A stretch of DNA of 64,000 nt from Pantoea rwandensis (GTDB lineage: Bacteria; Pseudomonadota; Gammaproteobacteria; Enterobacterales; Enterobacteriaceae). The stretch lies in assembly GCF_000759475.1 (NCBI RefSeq), contig NZ_CP009454.1:1426001-1490000 (forward strand). Reading direction: 5' to 3'. Below, in pieces: positions 11,162 through 20,743 of this stretch (position 1 is its first letter; the number at the start of each line of letters is the position of its first letter). A model generated the notes under the pieces. That model saw only the letters and a program-made list of their open reading frames with translations, did no database searches and was not told the DNA's origin. A program made the position numbers and the translations under genes.

Positions 11162-11283
11162 ATAGATCCGAAATACGCGCCTTCACGGTACTCAAGCAAA
11201 AAACCGCGTCATACGCCAATAGGGTGCGCATCCAGGCTCATCGGGCCAAAGTCTTAACCACCAGGCCATCAATGCTGCAGGTC

Positions 11284-11312
11284 GTTGCGACGCAAACCGT
11301 TGCGCCGCAACG
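11284..11312. repeat. Short inverted repeats downstream of tas
   Basis: CGTTGCG and CGCAACG flank two near-palindromes (TTGCGACGCAA, TTGCGCCGCAA) between the converging lplT and tas genes. It could fold into a hairpin on either strand. No T-run follows, so terminator activity is uncertain. Confidence 0.35.
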
Positions 11313-11323
11313 ATGACATCCCG

Positions 11324-12364
11324 TTAAGGTGCCGGGTAAGTATACTGACGATGAATCGCTTCCAGTTCCTCTAACACATCGGCATTCAGCGTCAGGTTGA
11401 AACTCTCCACGTTAATCTTCAGCTGTTCCAGTGTGGTGGCGCCCAGCAGTGTACTCGCCACAAACGGCTGTTGACGCACGTATGCCAGCGCCATCTGCGA
11501 TGGATCCAGATTGTGCTTCTTCGCCAGACCAACATAAGCGGCAATCGCCTGATTCGACTGTTCACCACTGTAGCGGGTGAAGCGGCTAAACAGGGAGTTA
11601 CGCGCACCGGCAGGTTTAGCTCCATTCAGATATTTGCCGCTCAGAGTCCCAAACGCCAGGCTTGAGTAGGCCAGTAGTTCAACCCCTTCATGCTGGCTGA
11701 TTTCCGCCAGACCGACTTCAAAGCTACGGTTCAGCAGGCTGTACGGGTTCTGAATGGTCACAATACGCGGCAACTCGTGCTTCTCAGCCAGCTGCAGATA
11801 GCGCATCACGCCCCATGCGGTTTCGTTAGACACGCCGATATAGCGAATCTTACCTGCGCGCACCTGCTCATTCAGGGCTTCCAGCGTTTCCAGCAGCGTC
11901 ACGTTGGCGGTGGTTTCGCTGTACTGGTAGCCCAGTTTGCCGAAATAGTTGGTTTGACGCTGCGGCCAGTGCAGCTGGTAGAGATCGAGATAGTCGGTGT
12001 TCAGACGCTTCAGGCTGGCATCCAGCGCTTCGCGAATGTTTTTGCGATCCAGCGCCTGATTAGGGCGAATCGACGCATCTGCGCCGCGCACCGGACCGGC
12101 AATTTTGCTGGCCAGAATGATCTTGTCACGGCTGCCGCGCTTCTTCAGCCAGCTGCCAATGTACTGTTCGGTTAATCCCTGGGTTTCCGGGCGTGGCGGC
12201 ACCGGATACATTTCAGCGGTATCAATCAGGTTGATGCCACTGCTAATCGCGTAATCGAGTTGCGCGTGGGCGTCGGCTTCGCTGTTTTGCTCACCAAACG
12301 TCATGGTTCCTAACCCCAGTTGGCTGACTTCCAGCGTACTGTGGGGGATGCGGTGATAATGCAT
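11324..12364 (-). CDS. tas: Tas, NADP(H)-dependent aldo/keto reductase
   Basis: TIM-barrel aldo/keto reductase of 346 residues, the same length as E. coli Tas. The physiological substrate is not established; multicopy tas suppresses a tyrosine auxotrophy in E. coli. Visible family features are the catalytic NLIDTAEMYP (Asp, Tyr), the lysine in KIILASKIAG, the histidine in LYQLHWPQ, and the C-terminal NADP-binding region around STLLGATTLEQL. It lies on the minus strand downstream of ygdR, as in E. coli, with 143 bp between them, so it probably has its own promoter. Confidence 0.95.
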   Translation of the reverse strand: MHYHRIPHSTLEVSQLGLGTMTFGEQNSEADAHAQLDYAISSGINLIDTAEMYPVPPRPETQGLTEQYIGSWLKKRGSRDKIILASKIAGPVRGADASIRPNQALDRKNIREALDASLKRLNTDYLDLYQLHWPQRQTNYFGKLGYQYSETTANVTLLETLEALNEQVRAGKIRYIGVSNETAWGVMRYLQLAEKHELPRIVTIQNPYSLLNRSFEVGLAEISQHEGVELLAYSSLAFGTLSGKYLNGAKPAGARNSLFSRFTRYSGEQSNQAIAAYVGLAKKHNLDPSQMALAYVRQQPFVASTLLGATTLEQLKINVESFNLTLNADVLEELEAIHRQYTYPAP

Positions 12365-12507
12365 TGCCGGCTTCCTTTTTTCATTATGAAAGGGAATGTT
12401 GTGTCCTCTGGGACTATATCCTGTGAAGCGGCGCGGAAGGAAGGGGGGAAAGTTCGGGAAATCGCCTGCACTGGGGAAAAAATCGTGCAGGCAATCGAAT
12501 TTGGCAC

Positions 12508-12726
12508 TTAACGCTCAATGATGGTGGAGACCTCGTCACCATTGATCTGCATCACATGACCTTGATCGTCAGTGTACTGCACCAAACCTGTCTCTTTATC
12601 GATGGACGGTTTGCCATCAGTCTTAATCATACGGCCATCTTTGGTCGCCATCACGTAATCACTGCTGCAACCACTCAACGTCAGCGCGACCAGCATAATA
12701 CCCACGACACTCACCAACCCTTTCAT
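12508..12726 (-). CDS. ygdR: YgdR, small DUF903 lipoprotein
   Basis: Predicted outer-membrane lipoprotein of unknown role, 72 residues. The signal [20 protein letters not shown] ends in a lipobox with Cys20, followed by a DUF903 (YgdI/YgdR) SH3-like domain with [11 protein letters not shown] and [12 protein letters not shown] chose the ATG at 12726 because GGGAGATAAGA precedes it; an upstream in-frame TTG (12741) lies inside this ribosome site. A paralogue, ygdI, occurs at 40815-41039. Confidence 0.92.
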   Translation of the reverse strand: MKGLVSVVGIMLVALTLSGCSSDYVMATKDGRMIKTDGKPSIDKETGLVQYTDDQGHVMQINGDEVSTIIER

Positions 12727-12813
12727 TCTTATCTCCCTCAACCTACTTCAACTGCAAAAGTGTAGTAATAAATGCTTTCGCTGGCTGACGTAATCGCATC
12801 ATTCCTAAAATTA

Positions 12814-12836
12814 AAGGGCGAGATGCGCTCGCCCTT
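12814..12836 (-). terminator. Intrinsic terminator of ygdQ
   Basis: Read on the minus strand, AAGGGCGAG, a 5-base loop and CTCGCCCTT form a perfect 9-bp stem followed by TAATTTTAGG. It begins 8 bp after the ygdQ stop, so ygdQ transcription probably ends before ygdR. Confidence 0.85.
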
Positions 12837-12843
12837 GACATCG

Positions 12844-13554
12844 TTAAGCCGCGCTTTTCTTGCTGCGCATCAGGTTCAGGCACTCCACGGCCATGGAGAA
12901 GAACATGGCAAAATAAATGTAACCTTTTGGTACATGGATGCCGAAACTCTCCAGAATCAGGGTAAAGCCGACCAGAATCAGGAATGCCAGCGCCAGCATT
13001 TTCACCGATGGATGACGCTCAACAAATTCACCAATGGCGCGTGCGGCAAACATCATCATCAACACGGCAATGACCACGGCAGCCATCATGATGAACAGAT
13101 GATCGGACAAGCCGACAGCGGTGATCACCGAATCGAGGCTGAAAATAATGTCCAGCAACATGATCTGTACGATTGCGCCGAAGAAGGAGTGGACGTTGGT
13201 TTTGTGTTCACCTTCGGCGCCTTCAATGGTTTCATGAATCTCCATACTGGATTTCCACAGCAGGAACAGACCACCAAACAGCAGGATCAGGTCGCGCGCC
13301 GAGAAGCTGTGATCCATCAGGGTAAACAGCGGATTGGTGAGGCGGACTACCCAGGCGATGGACGCCAGCAAGCCCAGTCGCATCAGCATGGCGCCCATTA
13401 AACCGAGGCGGCGAGCTTTGTTTTGTTGGTGTTTCGGCAACTTAGCGACAACCAGCGACAGGAAGATAATGTTGTCGATACCCAAAACCACTTCCAGAAT
13501 GGTCAATGTTCCCAGTGCCAGCCAGGCATTGGGATCAGCAATCCAGTCAAACAT
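12844..13554 (-). CDS. ygdQ: YgdQ, TerC-family inner-membrane protein
   Basis: Integral membrane protein of the TerC/YgdQ/Alx family, 236 residues (E. coli 237), with about seven transmembrane segments. Family acidic motifs inside the membrane are visible: LEVVLGIDNIIFL near residue 20 and DIIFSLDSVITAVGL near residue 135. Members are linked to metal-ion export, for example manganese, but the substrate of YgdQ itself is not known. It sits between mutH and ygdR as in E. coli and has its own terminator. Confidence 0.94.
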   Translation of the reverse strand: MFDWIADPNAWLALGTLTILEVVLGIDNIIFLSLVVAKLPKHQQNKARRLGLMGAMLMRLGLLASIAWVVRLTNPLFTLMDHSFSARDLILLFGGLFLLWKSSMEIHETIEGAEGEHKTNVHSFFGAIVQIMLLDIIFSLDSVITAVGLSDHLFIMMAAVVIAVLMMMFAARAIGEFVERHPSVKMLALAFLILVGFTLILESFGIHVPKGYIYFAMFFSMAVECLNLMRSKKSAA

Positions 13555-13613
13555 GAATCATTCAATCCTAAACGAAAATTAAACGGCGATTATACGCACC
13601 CGATACGCCTGAC

Positions 13614-14312
13614 TTACAGTAGAAAATGGCGTGCCAGCAGCGGTCCGGTGAAGCTTTTCTTGAGATAAAAACCGCGCGGTAGCGTCATTATAGGTTCTCC
13701 ACGCTCACCGATGGCTTCCGTCAGCGCTTTGCTGTTGGCCGCTTTCGGGCGGATCTGCAGCCAGGCGCCGTGACGGGCGGTAATGCGTTCCACCTGGCCC
13801 AGCACGATCATATCCATCAACTCTTCCCAGTCTTCACGCAACTGCTGATCTTCTTCCTCGCTCGGTTGCCATAACAGCGGCGATCCCACACGACGATCCG
13901 CGAGGGGCAAAGCACGGTCGCCCTCAATCGGGATCCATAACACCCGCGCCAGCTTGTGGCGCACATGGCTGGTCTCCCAGGTTACGCCGCTGTTGCCAGT
14001 CAGGGGCGCAACGCAGACAAAGGTGGTTTCCAGCGGTTTGCCCAGCGCATCCACGGGGATGGTCTTGAGTTCTATACCGAGATGGGCGAAATCCTGCTCC
14101 GCTTTGCTACCCGCGCTGGCACCCAGGTGCTGCTCAATCAGCATGCCAACCCAGCCTTTATCCCGCCGCAAATCAGCCGGCACAGGTAAACTCAGCTGTG
14201 CTGCCAGTGCTGCAAACGTCTGGCCTGCCAGTTGTTGTGCGCGCTGCAGTAATTCAGCTTCATCTTGTGGTGGCGTCGGCAATAAAACGGGGGAATTCAT
14301 GGCAAAACTCAT
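13614..14312 (-). CDS. mutH: MutH, methyl-directed mismatch-repair endonuclease
   Basis: Nicks the unmethylated strand at hemimethylated GATC sites after activation by MutS-MutL. The sequence has the catalytic acidic/Lys pattern of the Sau3AI/MutH fold: [19 protein letters not shown] (Asp, Glu and Lys of the DEK triad) and a conserved [17 protein letters not shown] chose the ATG at 14312 (MSFAMNSPV, 232 residues; E. coli 229); the frame is open 78 bp further upstream, but those residues do not look conserved, and the ATG at 14300 is an alternative. It is divergent from rppH across the DnaA-box region. Confidence 0.95.
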   Translation of the reverse strand: MSFAMNSPVLLPTPPQDEAELLQRAQQLAGQTFAALAAQLSLPVPADLRRDKGWVGMLIEQHLGASAGSKAEQDFAHLGIELKTIPVDALGKPLETTFVCVAPLTGNSGVTWETSHVRHKLARVLWIPIEGDRALPLADRRVGSPLLWQPSEEEDQQLREDWEELMDMIVLGQVERITARHGAWLQIRPKAANSKALTEAIGERGEPIMTLPRGFYLKKSFTGPLLARHFLL

Positions 14313-14984
14313 ATTGGTTAAAGGATGTACAGCGCTGGCGGGTGTGAGTTTTCCACATGTGCGCAGCGTGAATAACCGTGATAATAGCATGATTAAGCGT
14401 GCTTTTTTATTTGCATTGCCGGACGACAGTGAATGCTATGGCAAGGTTATCCCAGTTTGTTATCGACAATGAACAGGATCTCCAGCCTACTTATCCACAG
14501 AAAGGTGGGATAACCCCCCTTGCTGAGCACCCCTATTTCCATTTACAGCCTTGACTTTAACGATTTGAACGCTTTTTTTCCTTTCTTTGACCAGGTTTAG
14601 GGCATTCTCTGTGGATAAAAGCGACGCTGGTGGATCTTTGAGCAGCGAATGGAACCTGAGGTTAATTAGAAAGTGATCCGCGTTGAAACAGCACTGTCAT
14701 TTTTTCCTATCACTATGATTAATGGTGTTTTTAGTGCTATCCTTTGTCTGCCTTATGAGAATTTTCCGAAGTGGTTATTCAACTCATTCCCGTGTTCTGC
14801 ACAAAGCTATCCACAGAAAAGGTGAATAAGATCGCCCTGAAAACCACTCTGCTGTTTATAACTTGGCTAAACTCTGAGAGTTATCCTGTTTTTATACTGC
14901 TATCACCCCGGATATCCAGTGGTTTACCGCCTGTAAGGAGTGTGAAACAATCAGGCTATTCAAATTTAGCTTTGAGGTAGTCCA
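14313..14984. promoter_or_regulatory. DARS2-like DnaA-reactivating region (mutH-rppH intergenic)
   Basis: A 672-bp non-coding region contains two perfect DnaA boxes (TTATCCACA at 14491-14499 plus; the same on the minus strand at 14610-14618). Three single-mismatch boxes are also present: TTTTCCACA 14349-14357, TTATCGACA 14460-14468 and CTATCCACA 14807-14815. In E. coli the DnaA-reactivating sequence DARS2, which promotes ADP-to-ATP exchange on DnaA, lies in exactly this mutH-rppH interval. Position plus box cluster support homology. The IHF and Fis sites known in E. coli were not identified here. Promoters for mutH and rppH must also lie here. Confidence 0.75.
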
Positions 14985-15515
14985 GTGATCGATGATGATG
15001 GCTACCGCCCGAATGTTGGTATCGTAATCTGTAACAGGCAAGGACAAGTGTTATGGGCCAGGCGCTTTGGACAGCACTCCTGGCAATTTCCTCAGGGAGG
15101 CATCAATCCGGGTGAAACCGCTGAACAGGCGATGTATCGCGAACTGTTCGAAGAGGTGGGTTTACACCGCAAAGATGTTCGAATACTTGCTTCAACCCGT
15201 AACTGGTTACGTTACAAGTTGCCAAAACGTTTGGTGCGTTGGGACACAAAGCCGGTGTGTATCGGCCAGAAACAAAAGTGGTTTCTTCTGCAGTTGATGT
15301 GTAGTGACGCGGAAATCAATGTGCAACACAGCAGCACACCTGAGTTTGATGGTTGGCGCTGGGTCAGCTTTTGGTATCCGGTGCGTCAGGTCGTCTCTTT
15401 CAAGCGCGATGTCTATCGCCGCGTGATGAAAGAATTCGCTGGCGTGGTGATGTCTATGCAGGAGAGTGCGGGGCAGCGTAACAACAATGCCGCTCATCGA
15501 CGTAAAAGAGGATAG
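14985..15515 (+). CDS. rppH: RppH, RNA 5'-pyrophosphohydrolase
   Basis: Nudix hydrolase that removes pyrophosphate from 5'-di- or triphosphorylated mRNA and starts RNase E-dependent decay. The start is GTG, giving [20 protein letters not shown], nearly identical to E. coli RppH. The Nudix box GX5EX7REUXEEXGU runs from Gly38 to about residue 60 and includes the metal-binding RELFEEVGL. Length 176 matches the family. It is 12 bp upstream of ptsP, as in E. coli, and is probably co-transcribed with it. Confidence 0.97.
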   Translation: MIDDDGYRPNVGIVICNRQGQVLWARRFGQHSWQFPQGGINPGETAEQAMYRELFEEVGLHRKDVRILASTRNWLRYKLPKRLVRWDTKPVCIGQKQKWFLLQLMCSDAEINVQHSSTPEFDGWRWVSFWYPVRQVVSFKRDVYRRVMKEFAGVVMSMQESAGQRNNNAAHRRKRG

Positions 15516-15527
15516 GCCACGCCCTTT

Positions 15528-17774
15528 ATGCTCACTCAGTTGCGCGAAATAGTAGAGAAAGTGGCGAGTGCTCCGCGTCTGAATGAAGCACTCGACATTC
15601 TGGTAAACGAAATTTGCCTTGCGATGGAAACCGAGGTCTGCTCGGTTTATCTCGCAGATCACGATCGTCGTTGCTACTACCTGATGGCGACGCGCGGGCT
15701 GAAAAAGCCGCGCGGTCGCACTGTCACGCTGGCGTTTGATGAAGGGATTGTCGGGCTCGTCGGACGTTTAGCCGAGCCGATCAACCTTGCCGACGCGCAA
15801 AGCCATCCCAGCTTTAAATACATTCCCTCGGTCAAAGAAGAGCGCTATCGCTCCTTCCTCGGCGTGCCGATCATCAGCCGCCGCCAACTGCTTGGCGTGC
15901 TGGTGGTACAACAGCGCGAACATCGTCAGTTCGACGAGAGCGAAGAATCATTCCTGGTGACGCTGGCCACGCAAATGGCGGGCTTGTTGTCGCAATCGCA
16001 ACTTGGCCAGCTGTTTGGTCAGTTCCGTCAGACGCGGGTGAAAGCGATTGCAGCCGCGCCTGGCGTGGCGGTCGCCCCCGGTTGGGTTGATGAAACTCAG
16101 CCGTTGCTGGATCAGGTCTCTGCAGCCTCGACGCTGGATGTGCAGCGTGAACGCGAGCGTCTGGTGCTGGCGATGGGCGAGGCCGGCAATGAATTTCGCC
16201 GCTTCAGCAAACGCTTTACTGCCAGTGTGCAAAAAGAGAGTGCGGCGATCTTCGATCTCTACTCGCATCTGTTAACCGATGCCCGTTTGAAAAAAGATCT
16301 GTTTGCCGAGATCGATCGCGGATCGGTTGCCGAGTGGGCGGTCAAAACGGTGATCGAGAAGTTCGCTGAACAGTTTGCCAGCCTGCAAGATCAATATTTA
16401 CGTGAGCGCGCGGGTGATTTGCGCGTGCTCGGGCAACGTCTGCTGTTTCACCTCGACGATACGCTGGTGGGGACGAATGCCTGGCCTGAACGCTTCGTGC
16501 TGGTGGCGGATGAACTCACCGCGACCACGCTGGCAGAGCTGCCACCGGAGCGTTTAGCCGGTGTGGTGGTACGCGACGGTGCGGCCAATTCCCATGCGGC
16601 CATTCTAACGCGCGCGATGGGCATTCCCACCGTCATGGGTGCGGATATCATCCCTGCACAGCTCAACAAACGCCTGCTGATTGTCGATGGCTACCGCGGC
16701 GAGTTGTTAATCGATCCTGAACCCGTGTTGGTGCAGGAGTATCAGCGTTTGATCAGCGAAGAAAACGCGCTGAGCAAAATGGCTGAAGGTGTGGTGGAGC
16801 AACCCGGCGAGCTGAAAAGCGGCGAACGGGTGCAGGTGATGCTGAACGCGGGCCTGAGCCCTGAGCATGAACAGAAGCTGGATAACTGGGTGGATGGCAT
16901 CGGCCTGTACCGCACAGAGATTCCGTTTATGCTGCACAACGGGTTTCCGTCGGAAGAGGAGCAGGTCGCGCAATATCAAGGCATGCTGCAACTGTTCTAC
17001 GATAAGCCGGTGACGCTGCGTACGCTGGATGTCGGCGCGGATAAACAGCTGCCTTACATGCCGATCAGTGAAGAGAATCCTTGCCTCGGCTGGCGTGGCA
17101 TTCGTTTGACGCTCGACCAGCCAGAAATCTTCCTGGTGCAGGTGCGCGCCATGCTGCGTGCGAACGTGGCATCAGGCAATCTCAGCATTCTGCTGCCGAT
17201 GATCAGCCATATCGATGAGATCGACGATGCGCGTCGTCTGATCGATCGTGCCGGTCGTGAAGTGGAAGAGATGCTGGGTTATGTGATCCCGAAGCCGCGT
17301 ATTGGCGTGATGATCGAAGTGCCTTCCATGCTATTTATGATCCCGCATCTGGCGGATCGTGTGGACTTTATCTCCGTTGGCACCAACGATCTGACGCAGT
17401 ATTTGCTGGCGGTGGATCGCAACAATACCCGGGTGGCGAATCTCTACGATCCTCTGCATCCGGCGATGCTGCGCGCGCTGCAAAGCATTGCCCATGAAGC
17501 CCGCCAGGCCAAACTGGAACTCTGCCTGTGTGGTGAAATGGCGGGTGATCCAATGTGCGTGGCGCTGCTGGTGGGCATGGGTTATCACCATCTCAGCATG
17601 AACGGCAAAAACATTCCGCGCGTGAAGTATCTGTTGCGTCACCTCGATCACGAGGAAACGCAAAAGCTCAGTGAAAATGGCGTGGCGGCGCATACCGCTT
17701 CTGAAGTGCGCCATCTGGTATCCGCGTTCATGGAGCGACGTGGACTGGGCGGTTTGATTCGCGGCGGTCGTTAA
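15528..17774 (+). CDS. ptsP: PtsP, enzyme I of the nitrogen phosphotransferase system (EI-Ntr)
   Basis: Transfers phosphate from PEP to NPr, feeding the regulatory PTS-Ntr chain. An N-terminal GAF sensor domain (about 1-165) precedes the EI domains. The phosphohistidine is His356 in GAANSHAAIL, the same number as in E. coli. The PEP-binding barrel (about 420-700) shows GIGLYRTEIPFM, GVMIEVPSM, SVGTNDLTQYLLA and the active-site Cys in LCLCGEMAGDP. Length 748 equals E. coli. A 115-bp gap with no strong terminator separates it from lgt. Confidence 0.97.
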   Translation: MLTQLREIVEKVASAPRLNEALDILVNEICLAMETEVCSVYLADHDRRCYYLMATRGLKKPRGRTVTLAFDEGIVGLVGRLAEPINLADAQSHPSFKYIPSVKEERYRSFLGVPIISRRQLLGVLVVQQREHRQFDESEESFLVTLATQMAGLLSQSQLGQLFGQFRQTRVKAIAAAPGVAVAPGWVDETQPLLDQVSAASTLDVQRERERLVLAMGEAGNEFRRFSKRFTASVQKESAAIFDLYSHLLTDARLKKDLFAEIDRGSVAEWAVKTVIEKFAEQFASLQDQYLRERAGDLRVLGQRLLFHLDDTLVGTNAWPERFVLVADELTATTLAELPPERLAGVVVRDGAANSHAAILTRAMGIPTVMGADIIPAQLNKRLLIVDGYRGELLIDPEPVLVQEYQRLISEENALSKMAEGVVEQPGELKSGERVQVMLNAGLSPEHEQKLDNWVDGIGLYRTEIPFMLHNGFPSEEEQVAQYQGMLQLFYDKPVTLRTLDVGADKQLPYMPISEENPCLGWRGIRLTLDQPEIFLVQVRAMLRANVASGNLSILLPMISHIDEIDDARRLIDRAGREVEEMLGYVIPKPRIGVMIEVPSMLFMIPHLADRVDFISVGTNDLTQYLLAVDRNNTRVANLYDPLHPAMLRALQSIAHEARQAKLELCLCGEMAGDPMCVALLVGMGYHHLSMNGKNIPRVKYLLRHLDHEETQKLSENGVAAHTASEVRHLVSAFMERRGLGGLIRGGR

Positions 17775-17889
17775 CAGCGTTTACATTTCCGCGGCAATTG
17801 TGAAATGCGGCTGTGCTATCATGCGCAGCCTTTTATGGTATGACCCCTTAGCCAGACCCGTTTCAGGGCAGAAAAAACGATGGTGAAAG

Positions 17890-18771
17890 ATGACTAACGG
17901 CTACATTTCGTTTCCCCAATTCGATCCGGTAATTTTCTCCATCGGACCGATTTCGCTTCACTGGTACGGTTTGATGTATCTGGTGGGCTTTGTATTTGCT
18001 ATGTGGCTGGCGGTGCGCCGTGCCAACAAACCCGGCAGCGGCTGGAAAAAAGAAGAAGTGGAAAACCTGCTGTATGCGGGCTTCCTCGGCGTGTTCCTTG
18101 GTGGCCGTATTGGTTACGTGCTGTTCTATAACTTGCCGCTGTTCCTCGATAATCCACTCTATCTGTTCAAAGTCTGGGATGGCGGTATGTCGTTCCACGG
18201 TGGCTTGATCGGGGTGATCGTGGTGATGCTGGTGTTTGCGCGCCGTACCAAACGCACGTTCTTCCAGGTGTCCGATTTCATTGCTCCGCTGATTCCGTTT
18301 GGTTTGGGTGCCGGTCGTCTCGGCAACTTCATCAACGGCGAGCTGTGGGGCCGTGTCGATCCCAACTTCAAATTCGCCATGCTGTTCCCGGGGTCGCGCA
18401 GTGAAGATATCGCGCTGGCGGCGAACAATCCGCAATATCAGCAGCTGCTGAGCACTTACGGTGTGTTGCCGCGTCATCCTTCGCAGCTGTATGAGCTGTT
18501 CCTCGAAGGCATCGTGCTGTTCATCATTCTCAACCTGTTTATTCGCAAGCCGCGCCCGATGGGCAGCGTCTCTGGCCTGTTCCTGATTGGCTATGGCGCT
18601 TTCCGCATCATCGTTGAGTTCTTCCGCCAGCCGGATGCCCAACTGGGCCTGTTTGAAGGTGGCATCAGCATGGGGCAGATTCTCTCCATCCCGATGATTC
18701 TGGCCGGTGTGATTATGATGATCTGGGCGTTCCGTCGTCGTCCGCAGCAACAAACTCGTGAGGTAAAATGA
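17890..18771 (+). CDS. lgt: Lgt, prolipoprotein diacylglyceryl transferase
   Basis: Inner-membrane enzyme that moves diacylglycerol from phosphatidylglycerol to the lipobox cysteine of prolipoproteins, the first step of lipoprotein maturation. Seven hydrophobic segments are visible. Essential residues keep their E. coli numbers: His103 in SFHGGLIG and Arg143 in the signature [16 protein letters not shown]. Length 293 against 291 in E. coli. Its last codons overlap thyA (ATGA), the usual lgt-thyA operon. Confidence 0.97.
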   Translation: MTNGYISFPQFDPVIFSIGPISLHWYGLMYLVGFVFAMWLAVRRANKPGSGWKKEEVENLLYAGFLGVFLGGRIGYVLFYNLPLFLDNPLYLFKVWDGGMSFHGGLIGVIVVMLVFARRTKRTFFQVSDFIAPLIPFGLGAGRLGNFINGELWGRVDPNFKFAMLFPGSRSEDIALAANNPQYQQLLSTYGVLPRHPSQLYELFLEGIVLFIILNLFIRKPRPMGSVSGLFLIGYGAFRIIVEFFRQPDAQLGLFEGGISMGQILSIPMILAGVIMMIWAFRRRPQQQTREVK

Positions 18772-19562
18772 AACAGTATCTGGATTTAATGCAACATGTG
18801 CTGAATGAAGGCGCAGAGAAAGCCGACCGAACCGGTACGGGCACCCTGTCGATTTTCGGCCACCAGATGCGTTTCAATTTGCAGGACGGTTTTCCCCTGG
18901 TCACCACCAAGAAAGTGCACCTGCGTTCCATCATTCATGAGCTGCTGTGGTTCCTGAAAGGCGAAACCAACATCAGCTACCTGAAAGATAACAAGGTGAC
19001 GATTTGGGACGAGTGGGCTGATGAGAATGGCGATTTAGGTCCGGTTTACGGCAAGCAGTGGCGCAGCTGGGGCAGTGCGTCAGGTGAAGAGATCGACCAG
19101 ATTAGCAAAGTGATTGAGCAGCTGAAGCGCGATCCCGATTCACGCCGCATCATTGTATCGGCATGGAACGTGGGCGAGCTGGACCAGATGGCGCTGGCAC
19201 CGTGCCATGCGTTCTTCCAGTTCTACGTGGCGAACGGCAAGCTCTCTTGCCAGCTCTATCAGCGCTCCTGCGATATCTTTCTCGGCCTGCCGTTTAATAT
19301 CGCTAGCTATGCGCTGCTGGTGCATATGGTGGCGCAGCAATGCGATCTGGAAGTGGGTGATTTTGTCTGGACCGGTGGCGATACTCATCTGTACAGCAAC
19401 CACCTGGAGCAGGCGCAGTTACAGCTAACGCGCGAGCCGCGCCCGCTGCCGAAGCTGGTGATCAAGCGTAAGCCTGCTTCTATCTTCGACTACAACTTCG
19501 AAGATTTTGAGATCGAAGGTTACGACCCGTATCCGGCCATTAAAGCGCCAGTCGCGGTGTAA
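18768..19562 (+). CDS. thyA: ThyA, thymidylate synthase
   Basis: Methylates dUMP to dTMP using 5,10-methylenetetrahydrofolate, in the cytoplasm. The 264 residues match E. coli exactly in length. The nucleophile is Cys146 in [10 protein letters not shown]; the phosphate-binding RTGTGTLS (from Arg21), [17 protein letters not shown] and the C-terminal [13 protein letters not shown] are all conserved. The start overlaps lgt by 4 bp and a terminator follows 20 bp after the stop. Confidence 0.98.
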   Translation: MKQYLDLMQHVLNEGAEKADRTGTGTLSIFGHQMRFNLQDGFPLVTTKKVHLRSIIHELLWFLKGETNISYLKDNKVTIWDEWADENGDLGPVYGKQWRSWGSASGEEIDQISKVIEQLKRDPDSRRIIVSAWNVGELDQMALAPCHAFFQFYVANGKLSCQLYQRSCDIFLGLPFNIASYALLVHMVAQQCDLEVGDFVWTGGDTHLYSNHLEQAQLQLTREPRPLPKLVIKRKPASIFDYNFEDFEIEGYDPYPAIKAPVAV

Positions 19563-19582
19563 ATTTACTCGCATCAACCCTG

Positions 19583-19610
19583 AAGCCCTGCCACTGTGCG
19601 GGGCTTTTTT
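19583..19610 (+). terminator. Intrinsic terminator of lgt-thyA
   Basis: AAGCCCTGC and GCGGGGCTT form a 9-bp stem with one G-T pair and a 6-base loop, running into six T residues. It separates thyA from the pseudopilin genes. Confidence 0.88.
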
Positions 19611-19742
19611 ATCTCTGTTATCTGCCTCCGCCTCACAAAAATTTGTCTCTTCATGTACCGCGCGAAAATAGCCTGCGCAATGCTTTCCATCCTGCTTGAT
19701 GTTGCCTTGTTACCCGCCGTGAAGATGCGCATCTTTATCGCC

Positions 19743-20213
19743 ATGAACAAACACGCAAACCTCGGTTTCACCTTGCCGGAACTGCTATTGGTGATGGTGA
19801 TCGCTGGCATACTCAGCCTCGGCGCCCTGCACAGTTGGCAGCGCTGGCAGCAGCATCAGCAGCTGCGCGATAGCGTGCAGCAATTACAGGGTTTTCTGTT
19901 ACGGCTGCGCGCCCATGCGAACTGGCATAATAGCGATCTCAATTTGTGGTTGATTCCCGGCGAACGTGGCTGCCTCGGCGTGGGGGTAAAACCGCCGGAG
20001 GGCTGTGAGCTGCCTTCACGCTGGAGGTTAGCGCCGCCGCACACCGGGGTGCGCTTCAGCGCGATCATCGGTGAGCCGGGTTTCTTTGGGCGGCGTGACG
20101 TGGCGCGGCCTGGCAGCATTGAGGTTGAAAGCGCGGTCGGTCGCTGGCGGGTGATTATCTCTGCACGAGCACGCCTTCGCGCCTGTCAGGAGGGAGAAAA
20201 AGGGTGCGAATAG
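19743..20213 (+). CDS. ppdA: PpdA, prepilin peptidase-dependent pseudopilin (GspH/FimT type)
   Basis: Minor pseudopilin with a type IV prepilin leader: MNKHANLG, then FTLPELLLVMVIAGILSLGAL, with cleavage expected after Gly8 and Glu5 of the mature protein retained. The C-terminus RARLRACQEGEKGCE resembles E. coli PpdA. I chose the ATG at 19743 because it places the leader correctly; the frame is open further upstream and ATG 19725 is an alternative. Function is inferred: a minor pilin for a type IV pilus or secretion pseudopilus, and no assembly genes are in this window. It overlaps ppdB by 10 bp. Confidence 0.85.
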   Translation: MNKHANLGFTLPELLLVMVIAGILSLGALHSWQRWQQHQQLRDSVQQLQGFLLRLRAHANWHNSDLNLWLIPGERGCLGVGVKPPEGCELPSRWRLAPPHTGVRFSAIIGEPGFFGRRDVARPGSIEVESAVGRWRVIISARARLRACQEGEKGCE

Positions 20214-20743
20214 CGGAGGCCGGCTTCAGCCTGCTGGAGATGCTGATTGCGCTGGCGGTAGGGGCAATATTAATGGTCAGCGTGGGCCGGTTCTTGCCGC
20301 TGCTGCTGGAACAAAATCTGCGCCTGCAGCAGCGTGTGCAGTTGCAACAGGAGCTACAGCAGCTTTCCCATACGCTGCAAAAGGCGTTACAGCGCGCGGG
20401 ATATTGTCGCGGGCAATGCAGTGGACCGGCGCTCACGCTCGCTGCTGGTGGCAGCTGTGTCCTACTGCGCTGGGATGAAAACAGCAATGGACGCTGGGAA
20501 GATGTGGGCAGCAGTGACAGTGACTTTTACGGCTATCGATTGCGCAGTGGGCAACTGGAAATGCAGCGCGCGGTGGATAGCTGCAACGGCAACGGTTGGG
20601 AGCGTCTGACCGATCCCGCTTTTCTCACGATTGAGCATTTCAACGTGGTGCGGCAGGGAACCCGGTTAGTTCTCCATCTGACGGGTCGAGCGGGTGCGCA
20701 AAGCCTGCAGGTTGAGCACTGGGTTGAAGGACGAAATTTATGA
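20204..20743 (+). CDS. ppdB: PpdB, prepilin peptidase-dependent pseudopilin (PilW type)
   Basis: Second minor pseudopilin, 179 residues, starting with GTG after the ribosome site AGGAGG. The leader MRIAEAG is followed by FSLLEMLIALAVGAILMVSV, the classic N-methylation and helix pattern with cleavage after Gly7. The remainder has paired cysteines (YCRGQCSGP, GSCVLLRWD) as in exported PilW-like proteins. It overlaps ppdA upstream and ygdB downstream by a few bases, so the group is one operon. Confidence 0.88.
   Translation: MRIAEAGFSLLEMLIALAVGAILMVSVGRFLPLLLEQNLRLQQRVQLQQELQQLSHTLQKALQRAGYCRGQCSGPALTLAAGGSCVLLRWDENSNGRWEDVGSSDSDFYGYRLRSGQLEMQRAVDSCNGNGWERLTDPAFLTIEHFNVVRQGTRLVLHLTGRAGAQSLQVEHWVEGRNL

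Noticed and set aside
12772..13401. 209-codon open frame antisense to ygdQ
   Set aside because: It crosses the ygdQ terminator and is rich in His/Gln/Asp, as expected for the reverse of a membrane-protein gene.
17863..18753. 296-codon open frame antisense to lgt
   Set aside because: Low-complexity Gln/His/Glu-rich translation with no motif; mirror of the lgt codon pattern.
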